A DNA stretch of 64,000 nt. It comes from Sarcophilus harrisii. Taxonomy: Eukaryota > Chordata > Mammalia > Dasyuromorphia > Dasyuridae. The stretch lies in contig NC_045426.1 of assembly GCF_902635505.1 (NCBI RefSeq), positions 359,649,138 to 359,713,137 on the forward strand, given 5' to 3'. Shown in pieces: positions 46,430-57,830 of the stretch; the stretch's first letter is position 1; the number at the start of each line of letters is the position of its first letter. The translations under genes and the position numbers were made by a program. A model generated the notes under the pieces. That model did not search any database. It was not told the origin of the DNA and worked only from the letters and a program-made list of their open reading frames with translations.

Positions 46430-46700
46430 ATGCCATCTGCTACAGGATATAAAACAAACATGAAATAACCCCTATCCTCAAGGAGCTTATCCCACAGTGT
46501 CCATTCCTTAAGTTTTATCCTTTTTAAAGGACAATTCCTCCTTGAAAGTTTCTCTGACAGTTCTCCTTTATCCATAGCTGACAATGATCTCTTTCCCTGT
46601 AATTTTTTTATAATTTTCTTAGACCTCTCTTGTATACTTAAATCATCTCCCCTTGTTTAATAGTTATTTATGTATAATAAGTATCCCACTCAGCTGTGGA
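46430..46700 (+). repeat. Ancient repeat fragments
   Basis: CCTATCCTCAAGGAGCTTAT resembles the unnamed family. CTCCTTGAAAGTTTCTCTGA onward looks like a further L2-type piece. Confidence 0.4.
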
Positions 46701-46739
46701 ATTGCACATTACTTGGGTTCATTGTAGGGGAGAAATATG

Positions 46740-47240
46740 ATTCAAGTTCCCATCCAGGGACAACTATACCAACATACCAGGAGGAGCCATAAATCAAATA
46801 ACAAAGTACTTAACTAGAGCACAGTAGCAAGAAAACAGCAGGAAAAAATTATGTAGTAGCATCATACTCAGCCCCAGTATACAAATGTGTATGATCTCCT
46901 ACAAACTCACTCCAGCAGAGATATTTAAAAATTAATGATAAAGTTGTTAAATGATGACAAATTTCTTCTTCAGGGGCATCTACCTTAGATCATTGTTGAA
47001 AAATATACTTCTGCCTGAATTTTCGTGGATCTGGTTCCTGGCAAGTTGTTGTGCTTTGCAGCTTCTGGAGTCTATGCTTTCTACTGCTCTTTGACATGGA
47101 CAAAGTGAAAGGATCCCTTCTCCTCCCCTCCTTCCCACCTTTGCATCTGCATTTGTTAATCTGAATGATCTCTGGCTCTGCTACTGTTTCTAAATGTAGC
47201 ATCTATTGCTTTTCTGCTGAATTGCTACTATCTTTATCTC
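46740..47240. other. Unassigned sequence
   Basis: Nothing recognised. Confidence 0.4.
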
Positions 47241-47246
47241 TCTTAC

Positions 47247-47465
47247 AGATAGACAACACAGTGGATGGAGTACTAGAGTCTGAAATCATGAAGACCTAAA
47301 TTGAAATTCAGCTTCATTTACTTAATCTCTTCTTCCTCAGTTGTCTCAATTGTAAAATGAAGATAATAATAGTATCTATTTCACAGTTTCATTGTGAGAT
47401 TCAAAAATAATAACATAAAACACCCAACACAGTGCCAGGTACACAGTAGGAGCTTTATAAATAAA
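47247..47465 (+). mobile_element. MIR-like SINE, nearly complete
   Basis: ACAACACAGTGGATGGAGTA (head), TGTCTCAATTGTAAAATGAA, TTTCACAGTTTCATTGTGAG and the L2-like end CACAGTGCCAGGTACACAGT. Confidence 0.85.
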
Positions 47466-47714
47466 TAACCCCCTCCCTCCTGATATTGCAAGCCACAAAC
47501 AACAATGCTACATCAGGAAAGTAATTTTTTTATATAGTGAAACAATCTGGGATAATATATATACAGGCTACTCAACCTATTTTCAGCTCAGCTGTTAGAT
47601 TCACAACTCCACCCTGACTGGTACACAAAAATCTTAATAAGCTACTGTAAGACATTTTTCTTTCCCTGTCCTAAGGGAAGAATCTTAGTCTAAAGTCTAA
47701 TGGAAATGAGGATT

Positions 47715-47880
47715 ATAGGATCATAGATTTAGAGCTGAAAGGGACCTCAAAGGTCATCTAATCCAACTCCCTCATTTTACAGGTAAGGCAATGTTTGTCC
47801 AAAGGAGTGTAACCAAGGTTACAAAGCCAGTAAGTGACATAGGTGGGATTTTAACTCAGAAGTGAATTCCAGACACAAGG
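47715..47880 (-). mobile_element. MIR-like SINE with CR1-type end
   Basis: GGATCATAGATTTAGAGCTG, GGGACCTCAAAGGTCATCTA, CTCCCTCATTTTACAGGTAA and TGGGATTTTAACTCAG, reversed. One of the best preserved copies. Confidence 0.88.
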
Positions 47881-47999
47881 AGGTGGTTTGTGTGAATTCA
47901 TATGCAGGAAACAGATTGAGTTTAGATGGAAATACAATGGACAAGGATATTATTAATTAATTACATTACCTCTTTTCATTTGCCTTTTAAGTCTCCTTC

Positions 48000-48165
48000 A
48001 TGGGACCATAGATTTAAAGTTAGAAGGCCATATATTCCAAAATATCATTTTGTAGATAAAGAATCCCCAGGAGAGTGACATGTCTAAGGTCACATGGATA
48101 ACAGCAGAATCAGAATTCAAACTTAGGTCTTATGATTCCAAATATAGTTCCTGTTCCATTTCTCC
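48000..48165 (-). mobile_element. MIR-like SINE with CR1-type end
   Basis: GGGACCATAGATTTAAAGTT, ATTTTGTAGATAAAGAATCC, TCTAAGGTCACATGGATAAC and ATTCAAACTTAGGTCTTATG, reversed. Confidence 0.82.
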
Positions 48166-48289
48166 AGCCAGTGACAAGAATCTTAACTATGAAATAATGT
48201 CTAGAAGTATCAATAATCCTTGGAAAAGGCAATTGAAACCCTTAAGTGAGAGGGAAATCTAGTAGATGTTGCTGACATTCCAGCTGTCT

Positions 48290-48680
48290 TGGCCCATGTC
48301 CTTATTAAATGTTATCTTTTTTTTTTCTTTTACACTATAAGGTTTGTCAGAGTCTACTAGAGAATAAGGTCCTTATCAAGGATTCTATATTCCCAAAGTA
48401 CTTTTCTTACAAATGCTTATAACTGTTTATTGAATTAAATGGAGATCCTGTATTTCTGATATTTTAAATGAATCTTGTATTATTTTTTAATTGCCTTGCT
48501 TCTCATGACATTCAATTCAATATATATTTTACAAAACACCTACTGATTTACTGTTGTTATAAGTTACTTATTTCTCTTTTAATATATTATAAGCTACATG
48601 TTGATTTTATTCTTGTTGTATGCACCTAGTCCAATGCCTTTATACAATAGACATTTGATGAATATTTATTGTTTGAACCA
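48290..48680 (+). mobile_element. L2-like 3' end fragments
   Basis: GTATGCACCTAGTCCAATGC and TTGATGAATATTTATTGTTT at 48625-48675 mark an L2-type end. The left part is diverged or unassigned. Confidence 0.55.
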
Positions 48681-49515
48681 GGAAGAATGAATACCTAAGT
48701 GCCAAATAATTCTGTTATTTTCTTTGTATAATAGCAAACTCATAAAAATGAAATTTTTAAAACCTAGTTTCTCAATTACTTTCAAATCAGTCATCTTTTT
48801 CTTTATTCTCCTTAGAAAAATCATGACATTTATATAATTAAAAACTATTTCTTAAAAAGTTTTTGCATCAATTCAGTTTGAAAAATATTAAGTTGATTTC
48901 CAGTCTTGGATTAGGGCCTTTAGGTCTTTTATATACTTTAATAAGCAGATATTTATATCATATACACATATACTTTACTATGTTGCTTTGATGGGTCCAT
49001 GATTTTCTCTAATGTAATACTGCATGAAAGTGCTTTACAAATATTGAAGCACCAGTTTAATTAAAACTCTCTTTGTTATTATTGATTTGGATATTCATGC
49101 ACTAATAGGGATTTTTGACCATATTTCCCCCCATAAATCCTCTGTAGGAGGCTAATCTACCTAATTAAAGGCGTTTTTCCTTATTGTTGTAGTATCTTGA
49201 TGGTATTGTTGTTCCACTTTGATTATTCCATATGTTACCTTTTATTATTGCTACATAATTGGCACAGCCTCATTTTCTAGTCATAGATACCCTTAATAAT
49301 ATGTTTTTGACCTTTTCCTAGATACTGGCAATGTTACAATGATATGACGCCTACCCTTCCATTGCCTTATGAGTTATTTATAATTAAAATTATTCTACTA
49401 TTATGCTGTTACATGATTTGCAACCATATAAAATAAATAATCTAGCCTTCTCTCTATGATCCTATAATCCCATAATGTTAAAGAGATGGACTCTAGAAAT
49501 AGTAAACAGCTAGCA
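48680..49515. other. Unassigned sequence
   Basis: AT-rich, nothing recognised. Confidence 0.4.
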
Positions 49516-49522
49516 ATTATTG

Positions 49523-49544
49523 AAAAAAAAAAAAAAAAAAAAAA
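49523..49544. repeat. A22 run
   Basis: Twenty-two consecutive A. It may be the tail of a lost retroposon, but the left flank matches nothing I know. Confidence 0.95.
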
Positions 49545-49579
49545 GGTTTGTTTCAAAAATGTAATCTAGCCTGATTGCC

Positions 49580-49700
49580 TAAGAGAAGATAAGTTCTTTG
49601 AAGAAAATGACTATCTCATTTTTATATTTGTAACCACAGCACCTAGTCTAATGCCTAGAATATAGTTGTTAAATAATGATTATTGTTTGAATGGTTACTC
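49580..49700 (+). mobile_element. L2-type 3' end
   Basis: ACCACAGCACCTAGTCTAAT, then TAGTTGTTAAATAATGATTA, in L2 order. Confidence 0.65.
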
Positions 49701-50016
49701 AATTGTAATTCAAGTTTTTTACCTACCGATAGCATTTGCCTAAAATATATGTCATGTGGTAGTATTTCAATGTAGTAGGTAACTGCCTAGTTATGTCTAC
49801 TTTGTTTTCCCAGTGTGCATAGTTAAACTGATTTCTTTCATGTTATTATGGAATCCATTAAAGAGAATCAGTGGTCTTGGACTTGATAGAATCATCCAAT
49901 GTAATCTGTTAATAAAATAATTTTGAGAAACTCATCATTGATAGAAAGGTATTCTTTTTTTGGATATACTACACATAAAAATAAACCACCTTCCATAAAA
50001 CTAACAAAAACATCTG

Positions 50017-50021
50017 AAAAA

Positions 50022-50068
<47 letters not shown>
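50017..50068. repeat. A14 followed by (TA)19
   Basis: An A run, then 38 bases of pure TA. It interrupts the RTE remnant to its right. Confidence 0.97.
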
Positions 50069-50070
<2 letters not shown>

Positions 50071-50560
50071 CTTGTTTAACACCTTGTTTGAGGTCAGTAT
50101 TCCATGATTCACTGTAGGCACACTGATCATGGAAGTTTTTGAGATTATTCCACACTTCTGAGAAACATCTTGTCTAATGATAGTCAAACACTTTTCTGAT
50201 TGTATTTTCAATCAGCTGCATTTTCTTTTCTCCACTGAGTTAAATGCTTTCTCAAAAGTGATAAACAATGAACAGAACAGAAACTTGTGAGACAACATAT
50301 CGGTTATGCAAATAGATACTTGAGTGAATTGAAGTGGAAGAATAGGGCAACCAGAAGGCCATTTTAATATTTTTTGTTGAGACCTTTTTATATCACATTT
50401 ATTTCTGAATTTATCCCTTCCCAAATCAATACTATCCAAAGAGCTATCCACTGAAACAAAGATTTTAAAAAGAGAGTAGAAATGCAACTGAGCAAAACTA
50501 AGGAACATCTCCACCATATCGGAGAGTATATGCATGATTTGAAACCTATAGTCTCTCTTC
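50060..50560 (-). pseudogene. RTE-clade LINE reverse transcriptase remnant
   Basis: On the minus strand, FITFEKAFNSVEKRKC resembles the RTE reverse-transcriptase block FVDYEKAFDSVE near 50215-50265. Downstream, frames ending NTDLKQGVKQG (about 50075-50110) resemble the GVRQGD block, with the expected spacing of roughly 45-50 residues. Two frames are needed, and the TA microsatellite cuts the sequence right after KQG. RTE LINEs (the BovB relatives) supply the machinery for the RTE-tailed SINEs in this window. The copy is old and broken. Confidence 0.6.
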
Positions 50561-50639
50561 CCTTCCCCCCAAACTTACCCTTTCTCAATGAAGATGAACT
50601 AAAAATTTTTCTTTAGGGCCAAACTTGACTATTATCAAA

Positions 50640-50830
50640 TCAAATTAAGTCAGCAACAAACATTTATTTAGAGCTTATGATAGGCAAGGCATTGTGTTAA
50701 ATACTGGGAATAAAAGTAAAAGAGACTGGGCAGGAAGACAGGAGTAGGGGAAAGACAGTCTGTGCTCTCAAGGAACTTTATAAAAAGGAGCTGAATAAAG
50801 TGGAGAAGGTAAAAGTATCATCGTCTCATT
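50640..50830 (+). repeat. Ancient interspersed repeat, family not named
   Basis: AAGTCAGCAACAAACATTTA, GATAGGCAAGGCATTGTGTT and GTGCTCTCAAGGAACTTTAT match 28415 and 38105. Confidence 0.55.
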
Positions 50831-50884
50831 AGAGTTTAGGAGAGAAAGAGTAGAAGTAGATATATATAATATAAGTATTATCAA

Positions 50885-51185
50885 AAAACTTGAAATTGCA
50901 AGGATGCTCATCATTTGGGCAATGTCTGAACCAAATGTTGAATGTGATTGTGATAGAATATTACTGTACTATAAGAAAGATTATCTCAATGATCTTAGAA
51001 AAACTTGGAAACACTTGCATGAAACACTGGAGGGAAATTATTCTAAATCTCCAAGTTTACATAAAGGACAAATTTATTAGGACCATATAACTTATTACAC
51101 AAAGTCATTCTTAAAACAATATTATTGTTACTATGTATAATTTTCTCTTGGTTCTACTCATTTCATTCCAGTTCTTTGCCACCAC
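50885..51185. mobile_element. Two short L1 ORF2-end fragments in opposite orientation
   Basis: Plus strand 50885-51030 resembles the ORF2 C-terminal region (TAGAATATTACTGTACTATAA, LNVIVIEYYCTIRK in frame, like NVMEYYCSVRN of the copy at 16741). At about 51130-51185 the minus strand reads ATGAAATGAGTAGAACCAAG, the end of ORF2. Both are diverged. Confidence 0.55.
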
Positions 51186-52016
51186 AAAGAACTCTTCTTA
51201 TTTTTTGTTTATCAATTTTTTTCTTTTAATTTTCAAAATGTTATCTTTTTTGTTTATAGTGGTTTTATTTATTAATTGGTTTTCTAATTTTTTTAAAAAA
51301 GATATTCATTTCATTAATGCCCTTCTTTTTATTTTGTTAATGTATGTTTTAGGTATATAGTTTTCTCTCTGAGAACTGCTACAGGCCTTTGTCTGAGCTT
51401 GTCCTGGCTTCTCTCAGAATCAACATCAGATCAAGTCTCTAAATGGGTTTTGAAGTGACAGAAACTACAAACATTTGGAGTGCAACAAATTCCCAACAGA
51501 AAATACTTTGGAAGAACTTCAGGAAAGGTTTGTCTCAATTTCTCCAAAAGAGAAGTGGCCCAGTTCAGTGGCAGCACAAGGAAACCTAGGGCAAAAATGC
51601 CTTTGTACGTGGGATCCTAGTTGGGGGTTCTTATCCAAAATATAGAAGTGTTTACTACTCTGTCCTGGCTCAGAAGCCAGTGTATCAACAGACTCCAAGA
51701 TCTCCAAGATAACTACAGAAGGCAAATAGTGAGCCCCTGAACCTCAGCATAACAAATGGGACTTGGCCATGCCCATCTATTGTGGGAAGGAAGTCAGAAG
51801 CACCATCCCCAGGGCAATGTGAAATCCTTTCACCTAGATGAAGTTTAGAACAATCCCTTTTTGCCTTAAGAGCAAACCTCAACCTTTAAAATTAGAAAAA
51901 AAAAAAGCAAAAAGAGCTCTGATCATAAAAAACTATTATGGAGACAAGAAAAACAGAACTCAAACCCTGAGGACACTAAAGATAGAATACCTCCAGATGA
52001 AGCCTCCAAGAATGAT

Positions 52017-52860
52017 ATGAGTAGGTCTCTAAGTCAAAAGGCTATCTTGGAAGAATTCAAAAATGTTCTTAAAATAGAGTTAGAAGAAGTTAGAAGAAAC
52101 TGGGGAAGTGAAATGAGAGCTTTGAAGGAGAATTTGGAAAAGGAAATCCAGAAATTATCTGAAGAAAACAATTGCTTGAGAAACAGAATTAGTGAAATGG
52201 AAAAAAATCCATTGAACAAAACAACTCATTTAAAAGTTCAATTGGCCAAAAGCAAAAGGAGATATAAAAGCTAACCAAAGAAATTAATTCACTATAAATT
52301 AGAATTGAACAAATGAAAGTGAATGACTCAATGAGACATCAAAAATCTGTTAAACAACCCCCCCCAAAAAAAAAAAGAAAAAAGAAAAAAATGTAAAATA
52401 ACCTAATTGGAAAAACAACTGGCCCAGAAAATAGATCCAGGAGAGACAATCTAAAAATTATTGGACTCCCTGAAAACCATGATTAAAAAAAAAAAAAAGA
52501 GCTTAGATAACCTCTTTCAAGAAATCATCAAGGAAAACTTCCCTGATGTCCCAGAACCAGAGGGTAAAATAGCCATTGAAAGAATTCACTGATCACACCA
52601 AAATGAAAAATCCAAGGAATATTGTAGCTAAATTCAAGAATTATCAGATCAAGGAGAAAATACTCCAAGCAGCCAGAAAGAAACAATTCAAATGCTGAGG
52701 AGCCACAACCAGGTTTACACAGGACATAGTAGCTTCCACTTTAAAGAATCAAAAGATCTACAATATGATATTCTGGTAGACAGAGGAACTTGTATTGAAG
52801 TCAAGAATCAACTACCCAGCAAAACTAAACATTATCTTCCAGGAGAAAAGATGAGCATTC
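52017..52860 (+). pseudogene. L1 ORF1 remnant
   Basis: The first frame (52017-52274) reads MSRSLSQKAILEEFKNVLKI and a coiled coil EIQKLSEENNCLRNRISEME. Later parts (GATCCAGGAGAGACAATCTA; NYQIKEKILQAARKKQF-like near 52640; INYPAKLNIIF-like near 52810) match the RRM lead-in and C-terminal domain of the copy at 42143. Broken by several frameshifts and stops, with A and C runs at 52358-52376 and 52485-52499. Confidence 0.78.
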
Positions 52861-53211
52861 CATGATATAGAGGATTTTCTTTTCTTTTTTTTTTTTTTTT
52901 GGAAGAGATCCATAGTTGAACAGAAAATTTGATCTTCAATTACATAATTCAAAAGAAGCAGAAAAAGGTAAAAATGGAAGGAAATAAACCCTATATTTTA
53001 AAGGTTTAAATGTTTACATACCTATACAGGCAGATGATATATTTAACTTTTGAGAATTGTAACTTTGTTAGTGGTATACTTAAAGGGTGTAGGCATAAAT
53101 TGACTTTATTGTGATGATATAAAGAAGAAACTAGGAGTAGAAAAGGGATTGTACTAGAAGAAGAGCAAAGGGGAGGTAAAAAATGGAATAAATCACATCA
53201 TGTGAAGAGGC

Positions 53212-53229
53212 AAAAAAAAAAAAAAAAAA
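53212..53229. repeat. A18 run in the L1 spacer
   Basis: Eighteen A follow GAAGAGGC, where the half-L1 at 43471 has only AAAGG, so it grew in place. Confidence 0.9.
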
Positions 53230-53819
53230 CCTATTACAATTGAGGGAAATAAGGAAGGGGAAATGAGCATTGTTTGACTCTTAATCTCATTGGATTTAGC
53301 TCAAAGAGAGAATATCAGACATAATCAGTTTGTAATAAACATTGTCTCATTCCATAGGGAAGTAGAAGAGGAAAAGGGAGAGGAAAGGGGGAGATTAACA
53401 GAAGGGAAGATGGAAATAAAAGCAGAAAGTGATAACAAAGGAGGGAAGTTGTAAAAGGGGAGGAAAGATTGAAGGAGGTGGTATTCAGAAGCAAAACACT
53501 GATGAGAGAAAGAGGGAAAGGAAAGAAAAAGGTACAATTTGGGAAAAATGGGATAGTGGCAATAATATCACTTCCCTTGACAGAAACAGAAAATAGAAGG
53601 TGAGATCTAGGTAAGGGATATGCTAAATTCATTTTTAAATGATTTGTGTGAATTGATTGTTAAATTTTTAGTGTACAAATTTACATCTCAGAAATGGGGA
53701 AAAACTCTAGAGTGTGATTTATTTTTGGTTGCCTGTCTAGATTCGAAAAATAATAATGTAAATGAAACTAACCTATGATGTATGTATTTTGTTCTTCAAA
53801 GAGTTACTTTATGAAACAT

Positions 53820-54090
53820 TTACCAACTTACCTCCGATTTATGCAGAAAAATAATGAGTTTCATTTGTGTTGTGTTGAGTTTTGGGTGGCTGTGGGTCAT
53901 CCAGGTGGAACTATCCAATAGGAAGTTGGTGGTGTGATATGTGCCAAGAAAGATATGAGGGATAGGTATGTAGATTAGGAGAAAAGGAACATATGAAAAG
54001 ACAGAAAGAGAAACAGAAGAAAGTAGTACCACAAAAAAGTCAAGGTTAAATATACAGAAGTAGGGGGTTGGAGGATATAACAAATTTCAA
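53820..54090 (+). repeat. Ancient interspersed repeat, family not named
   Basis: GTCATCCAGGTGGAACTATC, AATAGGAAGTTGGTGGTGTG and TAGATTAGGAGAAAAGGAAC resemble the inner part of the family at 10960-11640. Confidence 0.5.
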
Positions 54091-55075
54091 TGCTACAGGA
54101 AGGTTTAAAGGAAAAAAAATTACTAAGAAAAAAAGCTATTGGAGACTGTAATTAAGAAAAGGTTGAAATTGAAAAACATAAAAAGGAAAAAATAAAAAGC
54201 TAAAAAAGCTATGATTGGTCATGTGAAGTAAACATAACTTATAGATATTTGAGTAGACTAATCAAAATTTGGGCAGACAGGTATATAGTTGCCAATCTAG
54301 CTGCAGAATTAATAGATATTCAGATGTGACTTATCACCTTTAGAAGGAGTTGAATTTTTAAAGTATGGCAATAAAACTTAGTCAAGCCAATATTGTAAAA
54401 GCTCAAAGCAAATGCTGTTGCCCATCTAACTAAATGCTCTTAATGAAAGTATCAAATAATCTAAACCCAATTAATTCACAGCTTATTTTTCTGGTCCCTT
54501 GCATTTCAAATTAACGAAGTTTTACTCTACTTGACTCATGAATGTTTTCTATCGTTTTCCATTTGCATCTAATTATTTCTCAAGATGCCACATTTAAGTG
54601 GTCTGTAGAACACTAATGACTACAAACTTTTAATACAGGTAATGATAACTAAATGGTCTGGTTCTGGGTTAAGACCTAATGGTTTCAAAGTGTCATGTAA
54701 TTGTCATATTCCACACAAATTTTTGTGTTTCAGTAACAGAATCGATATCACATTAATGTCAATTCAGCAACATTTATTAAGCCCAAAGAGCTCAACTCAT
54801 ACCAGGGAATTTCTGTCTGCCATCAATTTATACAACTACCATCAATATTTTGTAAAGACCCCGCCACATTAGCTGCAACATAGAAATTTGGACTGATTGT
54901 TTTGTCACTGATTGTTTTGCCTTTTACATAACGACTATTTCCATGATTTGTTTTTTGACTGACTTGTTATTTAGGATATCATCATTGTCACTATTTAGAA
55001 CTGTGTCTTTTGTTTGTTTCCCTTAGTTACTATTTTATTAAGTGCTAAGCTCTGGTGGAGATATAAGCAAAGTAT
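54090..55075. other. Unassigned sequence
   Basis: Nothing recognised apart from a possible old repeat start at 54765 (GCAACATTTATTAAGCCC). Confidence 0.4.
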
Positions 55076-55079
55076 CCCA

Positions 55080-55265
55080 TAGGATAATAGGATCTTAGAT
55101 TTAGAGCTGAAGGGACCTTACTAGTCATTGTATGTAACTCCTTCATTTTGCAGAGAAGGAAACTGGTTCACAGAAATGTTAGGTAACTTGCTCACAGTCA
55201 TACAGTGTCAGACAGAATTTGAACCCAGATCTTTATTTTATCAAATCTCTTGGTCACTCAAGAAG
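55080..55265 (-). mobile_element. MIR-like SINE with CR1-type end
   Basis: GGATCTTAGATTTAGAGCTG, TTCATTTTGCAGAGAAGGAA and AGAATTTGAACCCAGATCTT, reversed. Confidence 0.87.
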
Positions 55266-55279
55266 CCTTCATCCTAAAT

Positions 55280-55660
55280 ACAAACAAAAAACATATGCAT
55301 ATACATATATCAATACAACGCATTTATGACATTTGGTGTCATAAATTAATGGTAAAAATTGTGATGCCAAATAGAAGTACTACAGGTACTCAAGAGTGTT
55401 GGTTATAGCATTTGACTAATAAATCATATGGTTAATAATAAATTGAAGTTGTCTATATGTGTGTTCATATAAGAGAGCTGTATGTATGCATGCATGGATG
55501 GATGTATAGAGATAGAAGTTCAGCTGTATGTATAGCTATTGATCTCTAAATATTCATATCTAATATATAAATATAAATGTAAATATACAAATATATGTGT
55601 ATAAGTATGTGTGTATATATACATCTATGTATATACACACAGAATTCCCAATTCATGCTG
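55280..55660. repeat. TA/TG-rich low-complexity region
   Basis: Imperfect ATATAAATATAAATG, GTATGCATGCATGGATGG and TATATACATCTATGTATA words. Non-coding. Confidence 0.7.
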
Positions 55661-55815
55661 GGAACTATATCATCTTGAAGATATTAAAAGATCATTTTAC
55701 AAAATGTCTCAAAAGAAAAGGAGAAACAAATCACAGAAGATATTTTGCCCCTAATGGGAAACTATGAACACAGAGATAGAGAGATGGATAGACAAACTGA
55801 TGGATTGATCAGTAG

Positions 55816-55821
<6 letters not shown>

Positions 55822-55853
<32 letters not shown>
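55822..55853. repeat. (AT)16 microsatellite
   Basis: Uninterrupted AT units. Confidence 0.97.
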
Positions 55854-55856
<3 letters not shown>

Positions 55857-55859
55857 CAT

Positions 55860-56815
55860 GGGAATATGTTTGTGTGTGCAAGTGTCTATATGCATCAACA
55901 TATATACATAGAAATTGAGAAAAAGGACATGAAGTGTATGTATACACCAATATTCATTTTGGTTAGGTGTGATATTAATTTTGTGGCTGAGGTCAATGCT
56001 ATGATGCTATACACTGTGTCCCTAGACCCACTCAGCTGCCTTATATGCACAAGTGCCATTGTATATTATGATTCTCCAGTGAAGTCTATCACCTCCCTTT
56101 GGGGAGAGAGGATGGGAAGAAAGCATATATTAGCATTCTCAGAAAACCAGTAGTTTCATCTTTGCAGACAAAAAAAAAAAAAGGTTCTTAATCTTACATA
56201 TGTATTTGCATTTAAATTTTTAAAGGGCAGATCCTTTGCAGATCCTTTGCAAAGAAACTTCTTAACAGTTATTTGCAATTGCTACCTGCTGCATCCTCCT
56301 CTGTAATCTCTGCTCTCTCCAAAAACTGATTATTTTTTTTCCTCAGAGAGTTAGTTCTTGTCTGAATAGTCCTTGCTGTTTTTCAGTAAGAATGAGTCTC
56401 TGTCAGGTTAAGAGGCCCCAGTGGATGATTTCCCAGTACACAGTGACTCAGTCAAAGACTCAGACTTATCTATAAAATGTACAGGCATTTAATTATGCCA
56501 TGGCCTATGAAAGACCTGTATGGGACTTATCCAGTGTTCTACTCTATTGTACCTGTAATTAGGATGACTGCTGTATTTTCTAAAATTAATCTATTATCCC
56601 ACTTCATAGTATTTAACCTGCTGATCTTTTGATTCATTTAAAGTCTCCTTAAATTTAGCAGAATCTCATTTTCTATCACAGGACAGTTGACGTTGCTCTT
56701 TTTCCTCCTTAATGTGTCATAAATCTTTGCAAGGACGCTCAATGAAAAGGAACAGTGTGCAGAAGGAAGTTGAGAGAGGACTGGGGAAGAAAAAATAAGC
56801 TGATGTAAACTCTGC
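55860..56815. other. Unassigned sequence
   Basis: No gene or named repeat. It contains a short direct repeat GCAGATCCTTT (56227-56247) and an A12 run (56170-56181). The 95-codon frame at 55866-56153 has no known family. Confidence 0.4.
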
Positions 56816-56819
56816 TTAC

Positions 56820-56933
56820 ATATATACACACACACACACATACACACACCCCTATACACATCTACAAACACACATACATACATACACACATACCTATACA
56901 CACACCCCTAACTACACTCACATATCTACACAT

Positions 56934-56963
<30 letters not shown>
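56820..56963. repeat. Imperfect (CA)n region
   Basis: CA units mixed with TACA and CCTA words, ending in a clean CA run (56941-56963). Confidence 0.93.
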
Positions 56964-56964
<1 letters not shown>

Positions 56965-56969
56965 AACAC

Positions 56970-57665
56970 TCTAAGTTGTTTGTTTCTATATGGGAGGAGA
57001 TACTTGTGTGTTATAAGTGGGGATGGAGGATGAATTAAAATATTAACCAAATTGGTTAATACATTTCTACATATATACATAAAATAGGAAATTTACCTCA
57101 AAAATTGTTATTTAAACTGACACTCAAATACTAAGCTGGACTATAAGTTGTCTAGCCTGAGTTCACAGCTCAGGGGATCATTGGTGTTTGTTTGATTAGC
57201 AAGCTAGATAATAGAGCATCAGAACTGGGACAAAGATTTTTGTCCAAGTGGCAAGTGGAAGAGAGTACCATCCAGGGCAGAATTATATCTCTGTCTAACC
57301 CATTTAGATACAGATTTAGACTGTATTTAGACTGTAAAATCATTGAAATTTTGGAATTAACTGAAGGAAAGTTGAGGGAAGATGACAGTGTAGTCATTTT
57401 GACCAAATGATACCAGACTTGGAAGAGGCAGTGGGTTAAGGACCACCATCCTGCTATGGGGTTAGTATAGTTGAAAGGGTATGACCCTACAGAGATAACA
57501 AATAGTATAAGTGACACTTCATAAGTGATGCTGGATACTTTTTAGAGCCACTTCTAAAACGCCAAGGTAGTGAAGAATATCTCAGTCAAGCTAAAGGCTG
57601 ATTATATCCTCAGATCCATTGGAGGCAAAAGTTACCCAAGATAACTGGGAAAACAACTGGTACAT
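56970..57665. other. Unassigned sequence
   Basis: The open frames at 57192-57410 (plus) and 57170-57517 (minus) overlap and match no family I know. Confidence 0.4.
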
Positions 57666-57669
57666 ATTT

Positions 57670-57830
57670 CATCACAGGATCATAGATCTATAGGTGTGAG
57701 TGAAATAGCTTAGAGGCCATTTAGTGCAACTTCTATATTTTGCAGATAAAGAAACTGAGGCACAAAGTGATTAAGTGATTTGCCAAAGGTCAGCTTATTC
57801 ATGGTAGCAAAGAGAGAATATGTGCAGAAG
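57670..57830 (-). mobile_element. MIR-like SINE with CR1-type end
   Basis: GGATCATAGATCTATAGGTG, TTTTGCAGATAAAGAAACTG and AGTGATTTGCCAAAGGTCAG, reversed. Confidence 0.85.

Larger units (their letters stand above)
51379..53640 (+). mobile_element. Older L1-type element with 5' UTR, ORF1 and spacer, no ORF2
   Basis: It begins 5'-truncated at CTACAGGCCTTTGTCTGAGC, matching position 4185 onward in the L1 at 4154. CAACATCAGATCAAGTCTCT and ACATTTGGAGTGCAACAAAT are shared. ORF1 spans about 52017-52860 and the purine-rich spacer runs to about 53640. No ORF2 or L1 3' UTR follows. No clear target duplication was found, so I cannot decide between a HAL1-type copy and an L1 that lost its 3' half. Confidence 0.75.

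Noticed and set aside
55866-57517. Open frames of 95, 72 and 115 codons
   Set aside because: They overlap on opposite strands, show no family I know and have random-looking composition.
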